DNA of 64,000 nucleotides from Gymnorhina tibicen. Its lineage: Eukaryota; Chordata; Aves; Passeriformes; Artamidae. The notes under the pieces were generated by a model. It was not told where the DNA came from and made no database searches. It saw only the letters and a program-made list of their open reading frames with translations. The stretch lies in the NCBI GenBank assembly GCA_013399875.1, contig VXAZ01001058.1, forward strand, positions 1,546,880 to 1,610,879, read 5' to 3'. Both the position numbers and the translations under genes were made by a program. Every line of letters starts with the position of its first letter. Within the stretch, counting starts at the first letter, position 1. Below, piece by piece: positions 44,601-59,400 of the stretch.

Positions 44601-47600
44601 GTCAGGCAGTCTCCACTGTGCTTTCTGCACGAGCAAACGCCCTTTCCTGAGCCTGGGCTCCTGTTACTTCTCTTCAGCACATCATGTCCAAACCTGCTGT
44701 GTGACACCATCGCTCTCAAGTGCACCCCTGAGGTTCGAGGAGCTGGGCAGCAACTATTGTGTACCTGATTTCAGTTGTCTGCACAGAGGACAGACACCAA
44801 GAGCTCCTGACTCGTGTTTCAGGACCTTTTAGCCAAGAAACACAGGGCCTAAAGTCAGCCTAAAGGTCTGGTAAACTCTGCCAGTCATTCGCACTGGAAT
44901 TATGCTGTATTGAGAAATCTGTGCAGGATCTGAACGTTCTCCTGACACGCTCAAGCCAGTCCTTCTCAACAGCGGATGACTGGGAACCATTTTAAAGCAT
45001 ATTTAGAGTTTCGCAGTTCATTTAAAGATATTGGTTTTTCTCTTTTCGTTCCACAAAAACACAATCATGTTCTGACAATAAAATTGTGGCTCCCCTCCAG
45101 CTGAAATCAAACAGTATCCCTCTGCAAGTGGATACAAAACGGGCAGAGTTCTCTATTCAAGAGCAGTGAGTATCCAAACCAATACACTAATGGTTGTTTT
45201 CAAATGGCCATGAAATAATTAATCTGAACATTCCTCAAAGGCATTGTTTTCTCCAAAGAGAAGTCTAAGGAGGCCATGCCTTGCCATGGGACACAATTAT
45301 CAGATCCACCTGAGTACCATCAGCAGTCAAAGATACAATTTTCTGGCTCTGTATGTTTGTCCCACGGGCTCAATAATATTTAACAACATCGGGGATGGCC
45401 GTTTGGAAGTTTCCTTCAGACGCTTCTCGAACTCTTTTCCCAGCCTTGCCAATTTCTTTCAGGCTGGCTTGGAGGGAGGGTTTTCTAGAGGGAATTCTAT
45501 GCCACCAGTGCAATGGGAGAGCTGGCAACTCAGTGGCTTGAAAAGGCTTCAGCTTCACAAGTGCAAAACTACAGACACTGGAACATAAGGTTGTGGATCA
45601 CGTGAGTTTGGCGCCGCAATCTGTGCGCTCATCTCCTTCCACGAGCGCTACCTGGGCAGAAATCCATGTCCTTCTGTAATAACAGCTGTTTAATGCTATA
45701 GAAGGATGCACAAATTAATTACAGCATGTCTACACCACATCCCAACATGCTGCAGGAGCATCAGCACGGAGGGAGGGTGGGTTCTCCCCCTGCTCTGGAC
45801 ACGGTGGCTCGCTCCGTTCAGCCACTCACAGTGGCTGTGAGCTGTTTGTGAGCACAACAAGATCCACGGGAAAGCAACCAAAACACTGTGCAAAATCCCC
45901 TGAGATTTCCTGATAGGAGACAGGTGCCCAGCATTCACTAGACAGGGGGGTCAGAAGAATTTATGGATGTTATGTCTTCCCCCTCAGCACAGCTCAAACA
46001 CTGGCGTAAGTCCTGGCCAGAGCAGGATGCATATTAACTACATTTGAGAAGTGCACTATGGAGTTTAAAGTGGAATAGAGCTCTGTGAGATGCTCACATT
46101 CATTGTCCTGCAAAAGGAGGATTTCATTTTCTGAAGAACATGGATCTGGCAGGACAGACCTGTGCCTTACCCAAAGAATGACTGGTTTTTATTCTTGAAG
46201 ACGGGCTGTCTTATCTGTCAGGAGCAGGCTGCTGTCCTTACTCATTTCCCCTATTTAAGGAATTTCACGGGCTCGCATTGGGCTGCTCTGAGATGTGCAG
46301 TGCACGCTCCCCTCAGGACTGGCTCTGCACAGGCTGTGCCTCAGCCTGGTTCCGCCGGGTGCTCTCCTCTCCTCACACAGGCTCCTCTGCCCCGAAGTGC
46401 CTGCGCTGAGTGATTCATTCCCTGCCACTCCATGGCTTAGGACAGCACCAGAGACACTCGGGAAGATTTATCTCTCTCCACTGCCTATTAAAGGGCTCAG
46501 ATGCCTCTTTATACTTGATGTCAAGAATTAGGGGAGAGAATCTCTATCCCCCGCTGCTTTCAGAACTATAAACACTCAGTACCTACACACAACTGTTGGT
46601 TCCTTTTCTCCTGGGAGTTAAAAGTGCTCCCAACAATTTTTTCACCCCTGCACGATCCACGCAGTGACACAGACTCACAGATGATGCACCTTTTGCCTGC
46701 TCCACTTAGTAAAGCTTCCTCCTGCTGTATGGGACGCAGGGAAAATAAAAAGAACACATCTGTAGCCAGTCCAGCATCAGCCTTTTCTGTCTTTACCCGC
46801 TCAGAGCTCCCCGCTGCTTTGTTCACTGATTTTGGGAGCCTCCATCCAGGGCACGTTGCTCATCCCTGCACTGCTCTCCACTCCAACCAAGTGCTGCCTT
46901 TCAAGTCTTCAACATTGGGCTTCTACTTAAACAAGCACTAGAGAAAATCTCACCTGTCTGTGTTTGGCACTGCCTGGGAACACTCTTGGCCGGGACAAAA
47001 CGAATTAGCTTCTTGACAAAAATCAGAAAGTGTAAAGAAGACAACTTTGAGAATATTTTCTTTGGAAAAAAACCCTGAAATTAAAAAATGGGATTTTTTT
47101 TCAAATCAGAACATTGATTTATTTGAGGAGAGTTTTTGAGAGTTTTCTGACTGATCTAAGAACTACTGGAGGATTTTTACTTCCTTCCTCTGCCTCTTCT
47201 TTGCTTGAGTTTTGTTCTTCACTTTAATTTGTCCGTCTGCTCACCTTGTGTGACGCTCCACCTTGTTCTGCCATGCCCCCATGTCTGATTATTTCTTTTC
47301 CTGCTCAACTTTTACAAAGAACAACCTCTTTTTTATTCAAGTTCAGAACAAAATCCCTTTTTTGTTCCCATGATTGAATTTCTCAGTGAACTCTTGTGCA
47401 GTGTATTTATTTCCTGCAGACTAGGACAATATCATCTGTGCTTCAAAAGCTGAGCTACTGCTGTCAGAACATCAATATTTTTCCAGAGTCCATCAGCTTT
47501 TAGGAAACACAGTCCCTCAAATGAAAGAATGTGTTAAGAATCTGTGAGAAGGTAATAAAAAAGCCCCAAAGGCTGACTGGAGGTAGTAACTATAATAAAG

Positions 47601-50435
47601 ACCAAGTATTCACACAAATGTAAAAGTGCTGTGAAATCAGCATCAATCTATTTCTTTTTCATCTTTTCCCATCTCTCTTTCATCTGTTCTAAGAATTAGA
47701 TATAGAATGATTTCTTTAAACAAGTGCTTCTAGTATCCAGTCTTTCCAGAGTGCTTCCAAAGCAGTTCTCAGCTCTGCCGAAGACCAGGACAGTTATTTT
47801 CATTACACATCTGAAATACCTGAGGCAGAAGAAATCCCACCAGTGACAGACCAGGAAAACGATTCCATCTTCCCCCATCCCAGTCCACGCCTTTTCTGTG
47901 CTTACACTCAACCTTACTGTCTTCAGGCTCCTGGTTCTGATCAATTTTAATTCCAATTTAATTCCAATTTCCACATCTTTCCTACTAAGTGGCCTTTTGC
48001 ATAACAAGGAAATGCTGAGCGTGCAGCTCCTCAAACGCTGATTTTATTGGCTGTTTCACTGCAATTCAGCTGTGCAGCAAAACAAGTCTCAGTGGCTGCA
48101 AGGAAATACAGGGGGCTCCAAACGCAGCAACAGGTGAAAGGGAAGGAGGAAATACAGTCTCACATTCCACCCTTTGTAAGCCGAAAATGATAATGGCATG
48201 TGAGTTTATAATGCCAGTGGCAGCTGCGAGTTCAAGGGGGAAATCACAGAATATCTCTTCATATGAAACTACTGCAAAATGCTCCACGTGGAGGGGGCTT
48301 CCAGTGTCGTCCCACAGGTGCTTTGAAATGGGGCAGGGGGGATGGCATTAATGCTTCTCAGGAATATAAAGAGATGGGATTACTGGTGTTCAATAGAAGT
48401 ATTCTGTAAACAGACAAAGGTCTTCTACTTATTATTCTATGAAGGCAAGTAAATATCAAAATCACAGCACATTTCCTTGATAAAGGATTTTAACACTGGT
48501 CCTCTGTTCTTACCCATCAGCACCGAACTCAGACCAGGCTGGGATTCCAAGGCAGTTTGAAATTTTTTCATTTGAAACTGTTTGCAAACTATGTGAAAGA
48601 GTGGCTGACTTGGTTTTCTAGCAACAGACACTGAAGGACGGAAGGAAAGTGAAAAAAGACTTCTGTCTTTGCTTCCAAGGTATTGTCTTCATAATTAGTC
48701 TTTAGCAGTCATTAAGACGTGATTTAAATGCAAACCTCACAATCTGTTTCTTTAGAACTGGTTCCATTGTGAGAAATGGGAAAAGCACCGATTTTCCAGG
48801 AAGACAAACTAGGTACAGCAAGAGAGGAGAAGGAGAATTACCCAATTTGTGCTGAAGGACTCATCCACCAGAACTATCTCAGTGAAGGAAAGCCTCTCCC
48901 ATTTTCTGCCATTTACCTAATGTGGGACACAAAAATGCACACCCTGAGCTGCAGAGAAAATCAGGTCAGCCCTGCTGGACTGTTCAAACAGAAGGAATAT
49001 TTGCTATTCTCCTTTAAGGAAATTTATCTCGCTTGAAATTGGCTGTGTTAACCATTCATTCTTTACTTTCCCTCTAAAATCTGTCAGGTTTTCAAATGAT
49101 AATACATTTATTTCTTCTTTTGCACGACCAATTTCAAACTGTCTACTGCTGTAAGGTGGGAGGAAGGCCAGGTCTGAGGCCGGGTCCTTTCCTGTGCTGC
49201 AGCTGCTGGGGTGCCCTCACTGCAGTCCTTGCTCCTGCTAAATGGACAGAGAAACGCAGGAGAAGATGCTTTTTGCAGAAAGCACAGCTAAAGAAAACAC
49301 ACGGTTCTCTGGCACCTTGACACATCATTTCAGCAAAGCACTGACAGAGGTGGGAAAAGCGCTGCACTTAAGCCCTCCCTAAACATGACACAAAATTCCA
49401 GCTGCAAAGTGCTCTCAGTTGAGAGCACCCCTGAACAATTACCACGCACAGAGGAGCAAGCTCTCCTCACCTTCCACTTCTTATCACCTTGGCTTCTTTC
49501 CTTCTTTTCCCCCACCTTGAAATATTTAGCCACGTCCTCCCCTCCTGGCGATATTTACCCCCTCGGCACGGAAATGCACTCGGCACAGATGTGGGGCAGT
49601 AATTCTCACAGTTTGTTCTCAGTGTTCCTCCAGAAAGGGAGGTGCTTACCTAAATCAAGTTAAACATGGTGATTAAAGTATCTCATTAAACTGCTGCGTT
49701 TTCAATTCTCCCAGGCAACAGGAATGATCTGACAGTGGATAAACCGGACCTCGAAACCAAAATCATCTTTCTGTATCTCTTTGTTCCTTTGTTACAATGC
49801 AAGAATTTTCCAAAAGCCCAAAAACTGCTGCCAGAAGGCCCCTCTAACAAAAAGCAAAGCAAGGTAAACAAACATTTCCCTTTTTGTTCCCTTGTGTCAT
49901 TGCAAGTTTGTTTTCCTGGCCAATATGATACCAAGTGATCAACCAGGGCCCAGCTTCTGAAGTCACAGCAACTACATCAAACACACCTTTCTATTTGTTT
50001 TTAATTATTTTTGGTAAATGACACTGACATTCAGCTACCTGCCCACCAGTTACACTCTCTCAAATGTGGCACTTCAGTGCTGTTTTTCCTCCTCTTTGTT
50101 AATGAAGGCAGTTGTGCAAGTTGTTGTTGATTTAGTTTGGGATTTTTCTCCTGGCAGTGTTGCAATTAATTCTGGTACACAGATCCAAAGCAATCTGACA
50201 ACAGCTATTATGGACAACAAGCTGGAATAAAACTGCATCTGTACTTCTTCCTAAAGACAAGTTGTGACAGGAGTGGAAGAGAAGATGATGGTTCCTGGCC
50301 AGGTAATGTTGGGCTGTGTCACTGGTGAGGCTGAGAAACAACAGCCTGAGACAGACCCAGCCTGGAAAGCTGAGCAGGAGCGTCTCAGGAGGCAGCCAGG
50401 GCTGGCAGCAGCTCCTCCTCTGCAGCAGCATTTCT

Positions 50436-50455
50436 GGTTTGGTTTGGTTTGGTTT
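50436..50455. repeat. (GGTTT)4 simple repeat
   Basis: Four perfect GGTTT units are followed by TCC. Confidence 0.9.
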
Positions 50456-53400
50456 TCCTCCTTTCTTGGAGGAGAATCTCAAAACCAGAGTTTCAGTCTA
50501 AAAAGCCTCACTCCAGCATGCACTGCAATTCAGTCCAGATGGGAGTAAACTTATAATCTGGGAAAATCAGGGCAGAGGAAAACACTTCCATCTCTATTAA
50601 GTATAGCTGTGCGTAGCTGCTCTAGTCTGTATTTCACCAACTTCTGTGATAGCTCTTCCCACTTATTCTGCCTGGTCTCTTGGGGTAAACAAAGCCAGAA
50701 ACCCTGCATTTGACTGATAAAACATTGACATGAAAGGTGGACTGGGATATGATATATAAAGATCTTGCTATTTTTACATGCGCAGTGATATTTAGAAAGG
50801 TTGGAAACGATGCTTAGATCTTACTTATTTCTGGTCAAATGGATTGCCAGAGGATTTTTCTGACAGTGGCTGTCTACAATTCCGTGGCAGTGAATATGCA
50901 GAAAACGTGCGAGGCCCCGGGATTCCATTCATAAAATGCTGCAAAATGAATTCAGCTGAGGTGGGAGCTGTAGCCTTGTTGTGTGTGCATGGTTTTCAGA
51001 GCACGACACTCCTGGGAACACACCTCTCTCCAGGGCAGGCTCACTGAAGATTGTTTGAGTATTACAGCAACGGCACCGGTGTTAATTTTACATCTTGTCC
51101 CCACCTCTGCAGCACCACGGGAAGGGGGGCAATGTGTGACTTCCAGCTGCTGCAAGGGAAGCCCCCATTGATCTCTCCAAGAGCCAGTGTCACTCTGAAG
51201 ACAGAGTTTTTCACACAAAGTGTTCTGACAGGCGTTTCACTGATGACTAAAACTTTACATTCAATATTTTGTTCACGTGCCCACGAGGAACAGTATAAAC
51301 ATGATTATACATTGAATAAAAATACACAATGATTAATTGAGTAGATTAACCTCCAAAACACTTGGACAGCTGTTTCAACATCCTGTCTTTGAGGGCAATA
51401 TGCTGAAACAGCTGTTCTTGCACATAAGGTAAAACTGTCCGCTTTGTTTTGCAGTGTGAACACTCAGGGCCTGTTTCGTGTCTTAGTGACTTTAACGTAC
51501 ACCTGGAGCTTTGCCAAGGTTCTGTATAACTTGCATACATTCCTTTCTTTCCACCTTATTAGCAGCTTCACCAATGTCAACTCATTTGCTCAACAATATG
51601 CTCAAAACCAGAGTCAAGTGGCTTTCAGTCACCTTTACACGGGATCTGCGTTCTCAGGCTGCTCCCCGCAGCAAGATCCTCACGGAGTGGGTGAATGAAT
51701 TTGATTATTTTTGTGTGTGGTTTTACAATAGCACAAGTGTTCTGTAAATGGAAAGCATGTCCTGGTTCATGGCGCCTTCTCTCCTTGTTTCCAAGGCAAC
51801 CCAACACACAGACACACGCAAACACACGTGCATGCTATTAATATTCCTTCTGGATGGGGGAAATATCTTCATTTATCAATGAAACACTCGACAGCTTCTG
51901 TAGGAGTGAAAGCCTCAGACAAACTTCTCACTGAGTAATTCACAGCGGGAAAACATTCAAGAAATTCTTGCCTCTGATTGTACGCTTAGACCATGTGTTT
52001 TGGAAAGTTTCTGCACCAAGATCTCCTGTCTCCTGCAGCCACATAAACACGGAACCCTGAGTCCACCTTGCTGTGTCCTTGTGCTACAGTCCAGCTCTTT
52101 CAGTCAAGCTCTTTCAAAGAGAAGGAAATGACCTGGGAGCTTGGTTAGCACATTTGTGTCCCTGTATTCCCTCCCAGGAATAAGAAGCCGACAAAAATGG
52201 TGGCACTTTGTGCTTCAGGAGAGGTTCTGCAGCCTGTGCAGCCTTGGCAGAGCCGAGCTGCAGAGGCTGCACCTGACACTTGGCACCCGACCACGGCTGA
52301 ATCCATTCCGTGCTTCCAAATGAAACTCATTCCAGAACAAGTAAGGTCTAGGCACAGAAATGATTTGTCATGCTCAGCACTCCGTGCTAAATCACATTTA
52401 TACCCTCTAATTCTCAATTGTAATCCTCTTTGGGATTCACTTAATTGTTCTGCTTTTAAGAGCAGAGGGTCAGGTACAGACACTGAGTGCTGAGTGAGAA
52501 CTGCAAAGTCTGTGTCTGACTGATTCTGCTGCTTATCTCAGAGGGGAGATGTGACAAAGAAGGGAGGCAGCTGGAAATGGCAAGAGGTGTTTTCAAAGAC
52601 AGCACTTGGAGCCGTTGCTGGTTTCTTGTTGTTCCCATCTATCTGATTTTTCCCTCAGCATACGAAAGGCCTGATGATTCCTGTTACTGCCTGGGAGGTT
52701 GGACTTGTCATTCCCACACTGCTTTGTAGGGTTTCAGAGCACATCAGACTTCGAGCCAGAGCTGGCTCTTGCCTATCTAAATGCCCTGTTAATGACAACA
52801 GAATCTGGTCTCTCCTTAGGGGTCAAGTGCTGTGTCCAAAATAAAACCCACTGGCACAGTACACCTCAGGGGTATTTGCAATAACACTAAATCCCATGGC
52901 AATGCAAACCCAGGGCAAGGCAAGCTCAGGCAAAGGGTCTCACTCAGATCTCCTTATACCAGGGAAGGATTTGAAGGGACATAAATGTGATTTACCTCCA
53001 AGCTTAACAGCCAGGAATTGTGCTGAAATGGGACGCTGCTTATACAGAATTCAGTTCAGTTTGGGGGTTGATTTAGAAACAGCTGGCTGTGATTTATGGT
53101 ATAGGGAATGCAGTAGAATTCCATTAACATCAGCAGAACACCTTTGCATTTCACTGGGGAACCTGGACCTCTTTTCCATATGTGAATACAGGATGTTCCT
53201 CCTCCTTTGCATAAGTATTTGAAGCTGTACTTTGCACAGCTCTACTCTGGAAAAAGAATTGAGCTTTATGTCACCTCTTGTTTGTAAATAAATTTTTTAA
53301 AAGAGGAAAACCTTCCGTGGATGCTGTGAGAAATCCCTGACTTCAATGGGATCCCCACCATCCTGTGCTAAGAAAACAGTTTATGAACCCGGTTCCCTTA

Positions 53401-54909
53401 ATTCATGCACTCCCTAACTTTTCAACATTGCTACTATTAACTTGCACACCGTGTAGCCTTAATGATTTTAGGTTACATTTATACTACATGCTTCTATTTA
53501 TAAATGGTTTATAAGGGAGAACAATCAATATTTAATAGACATTTTAAGTGTGCAGCAGACACAAGCAGCATGGGTTAGAGAAGGTCAAAGGCACATCGAC
53601 AGCAGGCTTAGAAACACCTATGAGCTCTGACTGGCAAATAACCCACCGGGCCAACAGGATCCTGTGACAATATTAATAGCAAATTATCCAATTAGTTTCG
53701 TTAAGAACTGGGTCTATGTAAACTATTTTAAATGTAATCCAATTACACAAGGAAGCAATTCCATGCAACTCCTGTGTGTGAGGTGACCTATCCCATGTCA
53801 AGCGTTAGGGAGAAATCCGTGGGTTAGGGTTTTAAATGCCACTCTTGTCCCATAAGCCTGAACTAATACTGCACCATTTCCAATGCAAACATCATTACAG
53901 TGTTATTGTGGGATTTGGGCATTTTATCATACGTCCTTAGGGTTAAACTCTGCTCTAAGACACATAAATTCAAGTCTCACGGGAGCCTAGAGCTGCTTGC
54001 TGTGCATATCTGTGCGTGTAGGAGGCCACAACTTAGCCTTTTTATTTACAGAACCATTAATTAAATTACTGCAGTTAAATATCAAATCAAATTGCATTAA
54101 GATAACATTAAGCACACAGGAAGTCAGAATCAGAACCTGTATTAGAGTTAATGGGAGCTGTACGTGGATAGTTTTTAATGCACCTCTCTAGAAGCCAGGT
54201 CCCAAAGGATGCAGCTGACACACACAAAACCAACACTTTATGCAAATATTCTTTCCCAGTGTCCTAGTTTTTGCACCATTTCCAATTGTTTGTGTGGGTT
54301 TCCTGCTATCTTCCTCTTCAGGCAAGTTATCCGAAGCGAGGTGGAAGAGCTTTATAAATGACAGTTTCTGATCAACTTAGAGCAGCTGAGAACCACAGAA
54401 TTCCCAACTTGCAATTAGTCTGCAGGGCACGAGCTTCAATAACAAATCCATCCGAAATTATGACTTTTCTACTTCATTTTCAGTCTAACTCTTTGCTAAT
54501 TAACTGTAATAGTAATAGAGATTTCTGGGGGAAAAAGATAGAAGCCAAGGGAATATAAATCCCCGTTTTCTTCATTGTCACACCCACAGAAGTGACCGGC
54601 AGCTGCACCCAGCAGATCCCAGCTGCCACATTCCCCGGGCAGGGGGAGATCCCTCCCTGCAGAGGTCCTGCACTGCCGGGGAAATGCAGGGACTCCCCCC
54701 AGTTGTTGATTTTTTGCCACAGCAGTAAAGTGGGAGGACTCAGGTCTGCTCCCTGCACCCCGGGGAGCACAGGCACAGCCCTCAAGGATCCAAACCTGCT
54801 CGTGGAAAATCCTCACTGAAATAGAAAATAGTCCTGCATCAGGCTCCTTATAGATTCTTGATGTATTCTGAACTTCATGGTTTTCTTGACAGTTTTACAG
54901 CAGAATTAA

Positions 54910-54926
54910 AATAATAATAATAATAA
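54910..54926. repeat. (AAT)5 microsatellite
   Basis: Five AAT units run into an A-tract in AT-rich intron. Confidence 0.9.
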
Positions 54927-56423
54927 AAAAATATGTTTGCCTATGCACTGATCAAACTAGCACAGAACTCTGTGTGCCTGTATTTTCAACTGCAGAAAAA
55001 AACATTGAGGAGATTCAATATTTATGCAATGTTTTATGGAAGTTCAATAGAAAAATCCAATATAATTTCCCAATTAAAATCACCTGCTAGTTGACTTACA
55101 TCCATTACTATTATCTCAAGCCACTGTATACTGAACCTGTTCACACAATGGTGTTATGTGAACATGTATAGGTTAAAAATTAGTAATTACTGTCTAGACA
55201 ATTCACTGTTAGCTATAGTTGAGTGAATATAATGAATAATTTATTTGATTAATTTTGCATTCCTTTTCCTCTTTGTGAATTGATCATGACCATGGAAAAC
55301 TTGAAAATGTACTCATTTATCAGAGTTATTTTCTGTGAATAATTCTTAGCCTGAACATTTTTCCACAAAACAAAGTGCCCTTACTTGTGGACTGAAATTC
55401 ACATTATGGAATAGAAGCTATGGAGACCACTGGGACTGTTGTTCCTTTTTGCTTAAGCAGATCATCATGGAACTAGCACCGGTGCTAAAGTGCTTTACAA
55501 AAAGAGAACCCAAACAGTTTGATGCTCATTTTGCTGTATAAGTTACATAATTAAGAAAACTTATGCAACTTAAAAGCAGTAGCTAATACTTAATTTTGAA
55601 CTAGAGATGCAGTGGGAAGTCCATCATCTTTACTTTAAAAGCCCACAAGGAAAAGGGGGAAAATAAGCACTAGCTGAGCTGGGGGAACACTGGGAAAAGA
55701 TGACTGGCAGGACTTGGCTGCCACGGGGCATCACTTCACAGCGCTGGAGGGCTGCTTTCAACAGAAATTGCTGGGCCCTAGAAACCACAGAACGTTACAG
55801 AGTAAACATTTCTTCTGATTTCTGTGGGCAGAGCTGGATTGGAGCTGGCAATCTAGAGGCAAGAGACTAAAAACCATTACAGCTCCCTATTCTGACATGG
55901 AATTTAATAGCATGTTTTTCCCTTTGAAATTTGCTCTTCATTAGGTGAGCTTCAAAATGGAGCCTGCAACAATGAGGGGCTTTAACTCTGCAGCAGATCA
56001 AATGCATTTTGACATCCATACACTCAGGAATAAATGGCACACTAATGAGAGACAGAGATCAAATGCTCTGTTTGCCACTTAAATCTCCAGCACTATGAAG
56101 TGCATCAAGGTTGTTAACCCATGCCTGGCACTCCGGGATGCTGCAGAGTCCAACCGGCCCCACATTTTCTTTCTACCAAACTTAGTGCTCGTGGCTTCTC
56201 TTTTTCAGGGCCAAGCCAACACTGCAGGAATTATCTTGCTCCTGACCACAAGGAAACAAGAGGAGGAGGAAGGATTTGTGAAGGAATGGGGATGAATGAA
56301 GTTTGATTTTGGGATTATGTTTTCTGCCTTTTTCCTTACGCTCTTTACAACAACCTTACAGGGACACAGCACAAGCAGGAACAGCAAACACTGGCTGTGA
56401 GCAGTGTGGAAGTCAGGGCAAGG

Positions 56424-56487
56424 AACTGAGGAGGGCAGGAATTGAGGAGAGAAGGAATTGAGGAGAGCAAGAATTGAGAAGAGCAGG
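56424..56487. repeat. Tandem repeat, four copies of a 16-bp unit
   Basis: Units start at 56424, 56440, 56456 and 56472 with consensus AATTGAGGAGAGCAGG. The first has AACTGAGGAGGG and the last has GAGAAGAG. All are purine-rich on the plus strand. Confidence 0.9.
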
Positions 56488-59400
56488 TTTGGGCTCTCCC
56501 AAGCACCAGCACAGCAGCCTCACCAGCACTGCTCTCATGGCACTGAGGTTTTGGGCACTGATATTCCCAGAAGCTGTGGAAAACACCTGGAATAATGAGA
56601 GTTGTTGCCATTCCAATGCATTTACCTGCCCAGAATTCCAAGGTCCCAGAGATGATGCAAAACTCTGTTAGCTTCTCCCTGTCCTTGTTGCCACATCTGT
56701 GTGATGCCAACATTTCACCCCTTGAAACTCCCTGGATTTGTTTCTTCCCCTGCAGCCACAGCAGTGACTGCATTTATTCCCTCTGGAACCCCTGGAATTT
56801 GCAATGCCTGCTCTCCCTGCCCTCAGCAGTGCTGCTGCCTCTCTCCCACCCGCCATGAGTGAGTGCTCTCTTTGCCTCTGATGGATCTTGAGAGAGCTCA
56901 CAAAAAAGTGCCAACCAGCACAAAATGCAGCTTGGTCTCCCAGCCCCACAGGGGGCAGAGCTGGGAAACTGCGAATTCACAAACTTCAGAACTGGGCAGT
57001 GCAGAATATTCCAACGCTGTCCCAAAGCCCCGCGTTGGAGTATCCTGAGATATTAATAAAGCTGCAGCTTAGCACCTTCAGTAAAGCTGAGGCACCTTTG
57101 CAAGAAGTTTCTTCACACACAGTAACTACTTATAGGCTCCACTACAACTCCTAAAGCTCTCGGATCACTGCTCTGCTCCGTCTTTATGCTGCTCTTTTAA
57201 TTTCATTAAAAAAAATAGAAATGTCATGAAAAATAACTCCTAAGCCTAACTGATGTGGGGGCCATGTAAATCAGAATAACTACACTGAGGTCAGTGGCAG
57301 CTTTGAACATGAGTTGTGCACAACACAAATGACTGTTTAAAAAGGAAAGCTCTCACTGCAGCATGTACACAAGAAATATAGTGTATATCTATATAGACAC
57401 ACAATACAAGGTGAATTTATGTAGAAAGGACTCATCTTGCTGTACATCTAATAAATGCAGGCTGACTACCAGATACTCCTAATAATGCTTCCTCTCCAGC
57501 TAGCAGAACGGCTCAAAAACAAACATGATTTTGTTCATGTGTGTCCATTATATTCATGTGCTGATTTAATTAACAGTAATTTCAGTATCTCAGAGATTTC
57601 TTCTCTGTTTTACAAATGATGCCCTTTGATGAGGGCTTTGGTTCGAATTACTGGCCAATCAGCTGTGGACCAAGACTGGAATGCTAAGCTAATTGGCAAT
57701 AAAACCAGAGTGAGCACGCTGGAAAAACTTACAGATGAGCCAAATTATTGGGTAATTGTTAAGGAACATGAAGAGGTTCTTGGGCAGACAAAGTAAAAGC
57801 TCTGCAGTTCCCTCCAGCACACTCGTTCCTCAGTCTGGGTCCTGGTCATGCTGTGCACTGCTCACAGCCCCTTCAGGCAGGCTCAGCTCATCCCTCTGGC
57901 CACCAGCCTGTCAGGAGGGTCACTGTGCCCTCATTCCTGCCCTCATTCCTGCAGGAGCTCCCACCACTCCTGGTCCCCTCTCCAGGGATGCGTCCCTCAG
58001 CTTGCACTGAGCTCCCATCAGAAAATTTGTCACAAAAGGAAGCAAACCTAATGGAGCAGAGGTATCCCCAGCTCAGCAGAAGACACCTCTTAGCACTTCC
58101 CTCTGCACATTTATTATTGGAAACACTTACTTCTAACAAGAATTTAGTGCCTGTGCACCCTTGGAGAGGATTTTCTAAGAATAGTAACTGTCCACATGGA
58201 TCAAAGAGACCTGAGCTCATTCTGGCTGCAGGAATGCTTGGATGTCCTCCTACCCTTGATAGATGGTCAGCACGTCACCTCTTCCAAACACAGCTTTATT
58301 TAGAAACCCCTGACCAAAGCTGCTCCAGATATCCATCAATCAATTCCTAATCACAGCTTCTTTCCAAAACCAGGCCTCTGTGGTGCAGAGTTGAGGCATC
58401 ATCAGCCTGATCTTCAGAAAGAGCTACCTCCAGACTCCAGAGCACTGCACTTTCGGGAGGAAGGCAGGGCAGGACAGCGAGCCCCTGGGCCAAAGGGATT
58501 AACCCCGGGAGCAGCCGCAGCAGCGGGTGGGAGCAGGGGGACGGGACCCTGCATCCTGCCAGGGATGGCCACACAGAGATGTGGTGCTGGCAGCAGGAGG
58601 GGGAAGAGAAGTCCCCTTTGTCTCTCCCCAGCGTTGCTTGCCTGGGTGACCATAAATCAGCTCCAAAACTGCATTTCACAGCGATGACAAAGAGGAGAAG
58701 CAAGGCCAGACTTGGGACACCCCGGGGCCCATCATCTACAGGCAGGTGCTGGTGTGAGACCAGCGCAGGCGTTCCCATGGCACGGACAGTCCTGCCCCAT
58801 CCCCGTGCTGGGAATGCTCCAAGGACAAACATGGGATAGAAAAAGCCAGCTTGCCATGCTGGAAGGGCCTTCGTTCCACGGGGCAATCACTTGCATTCAT
58901 CCCAACTGCAAACAACTGATAATATGTGGTCAAATCACTGTAATTTGGGGAGCTTCAGAGTGACTTCCAAGAGGTGGATTAGTGGGAAACGCTGCCTGGA
59001 GGACTCGATCCTAAAGGATCTGGAGCACTTGGCATCAGCCTTCCCTGCGTGTTCATTAATATTTTGGATATGATGGTAACGAGTATCAGCAAGTGTATCT
59101 AATTTGATGAAAGCAAATTATTGGTTCACAGTGGAATAACATGGTGCTTTACTCAAGCAGGCGTAAAACATGAGGATGAAAACCTCGTATAATCTCCAGC
59201 TATTGTCATTCAGTGTTTGTCATCCAACACAGTGAATACAATTCTTATCTTTGATGGATGTGGCACACAATAGATGTTTTCTTGAGTGCATCATAAATAT
59301 TAATAGTATTCACAGAGCTTCTTAAAATTTGTCATGTCACATTGCTTTCATGGAAACATTTAAAATGCCATTATTTTTGTCCCACCAATAGCATATTTTC

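Noticed and set aside
57853..58350. 165-codon plus-strand frame, and the 179-codon minus-strand frame at 58347-58886
   Set aside because: They lie in a CT/AG-rich, GC-elevated patch with overlapping frames on the same strand. No family resemblance.
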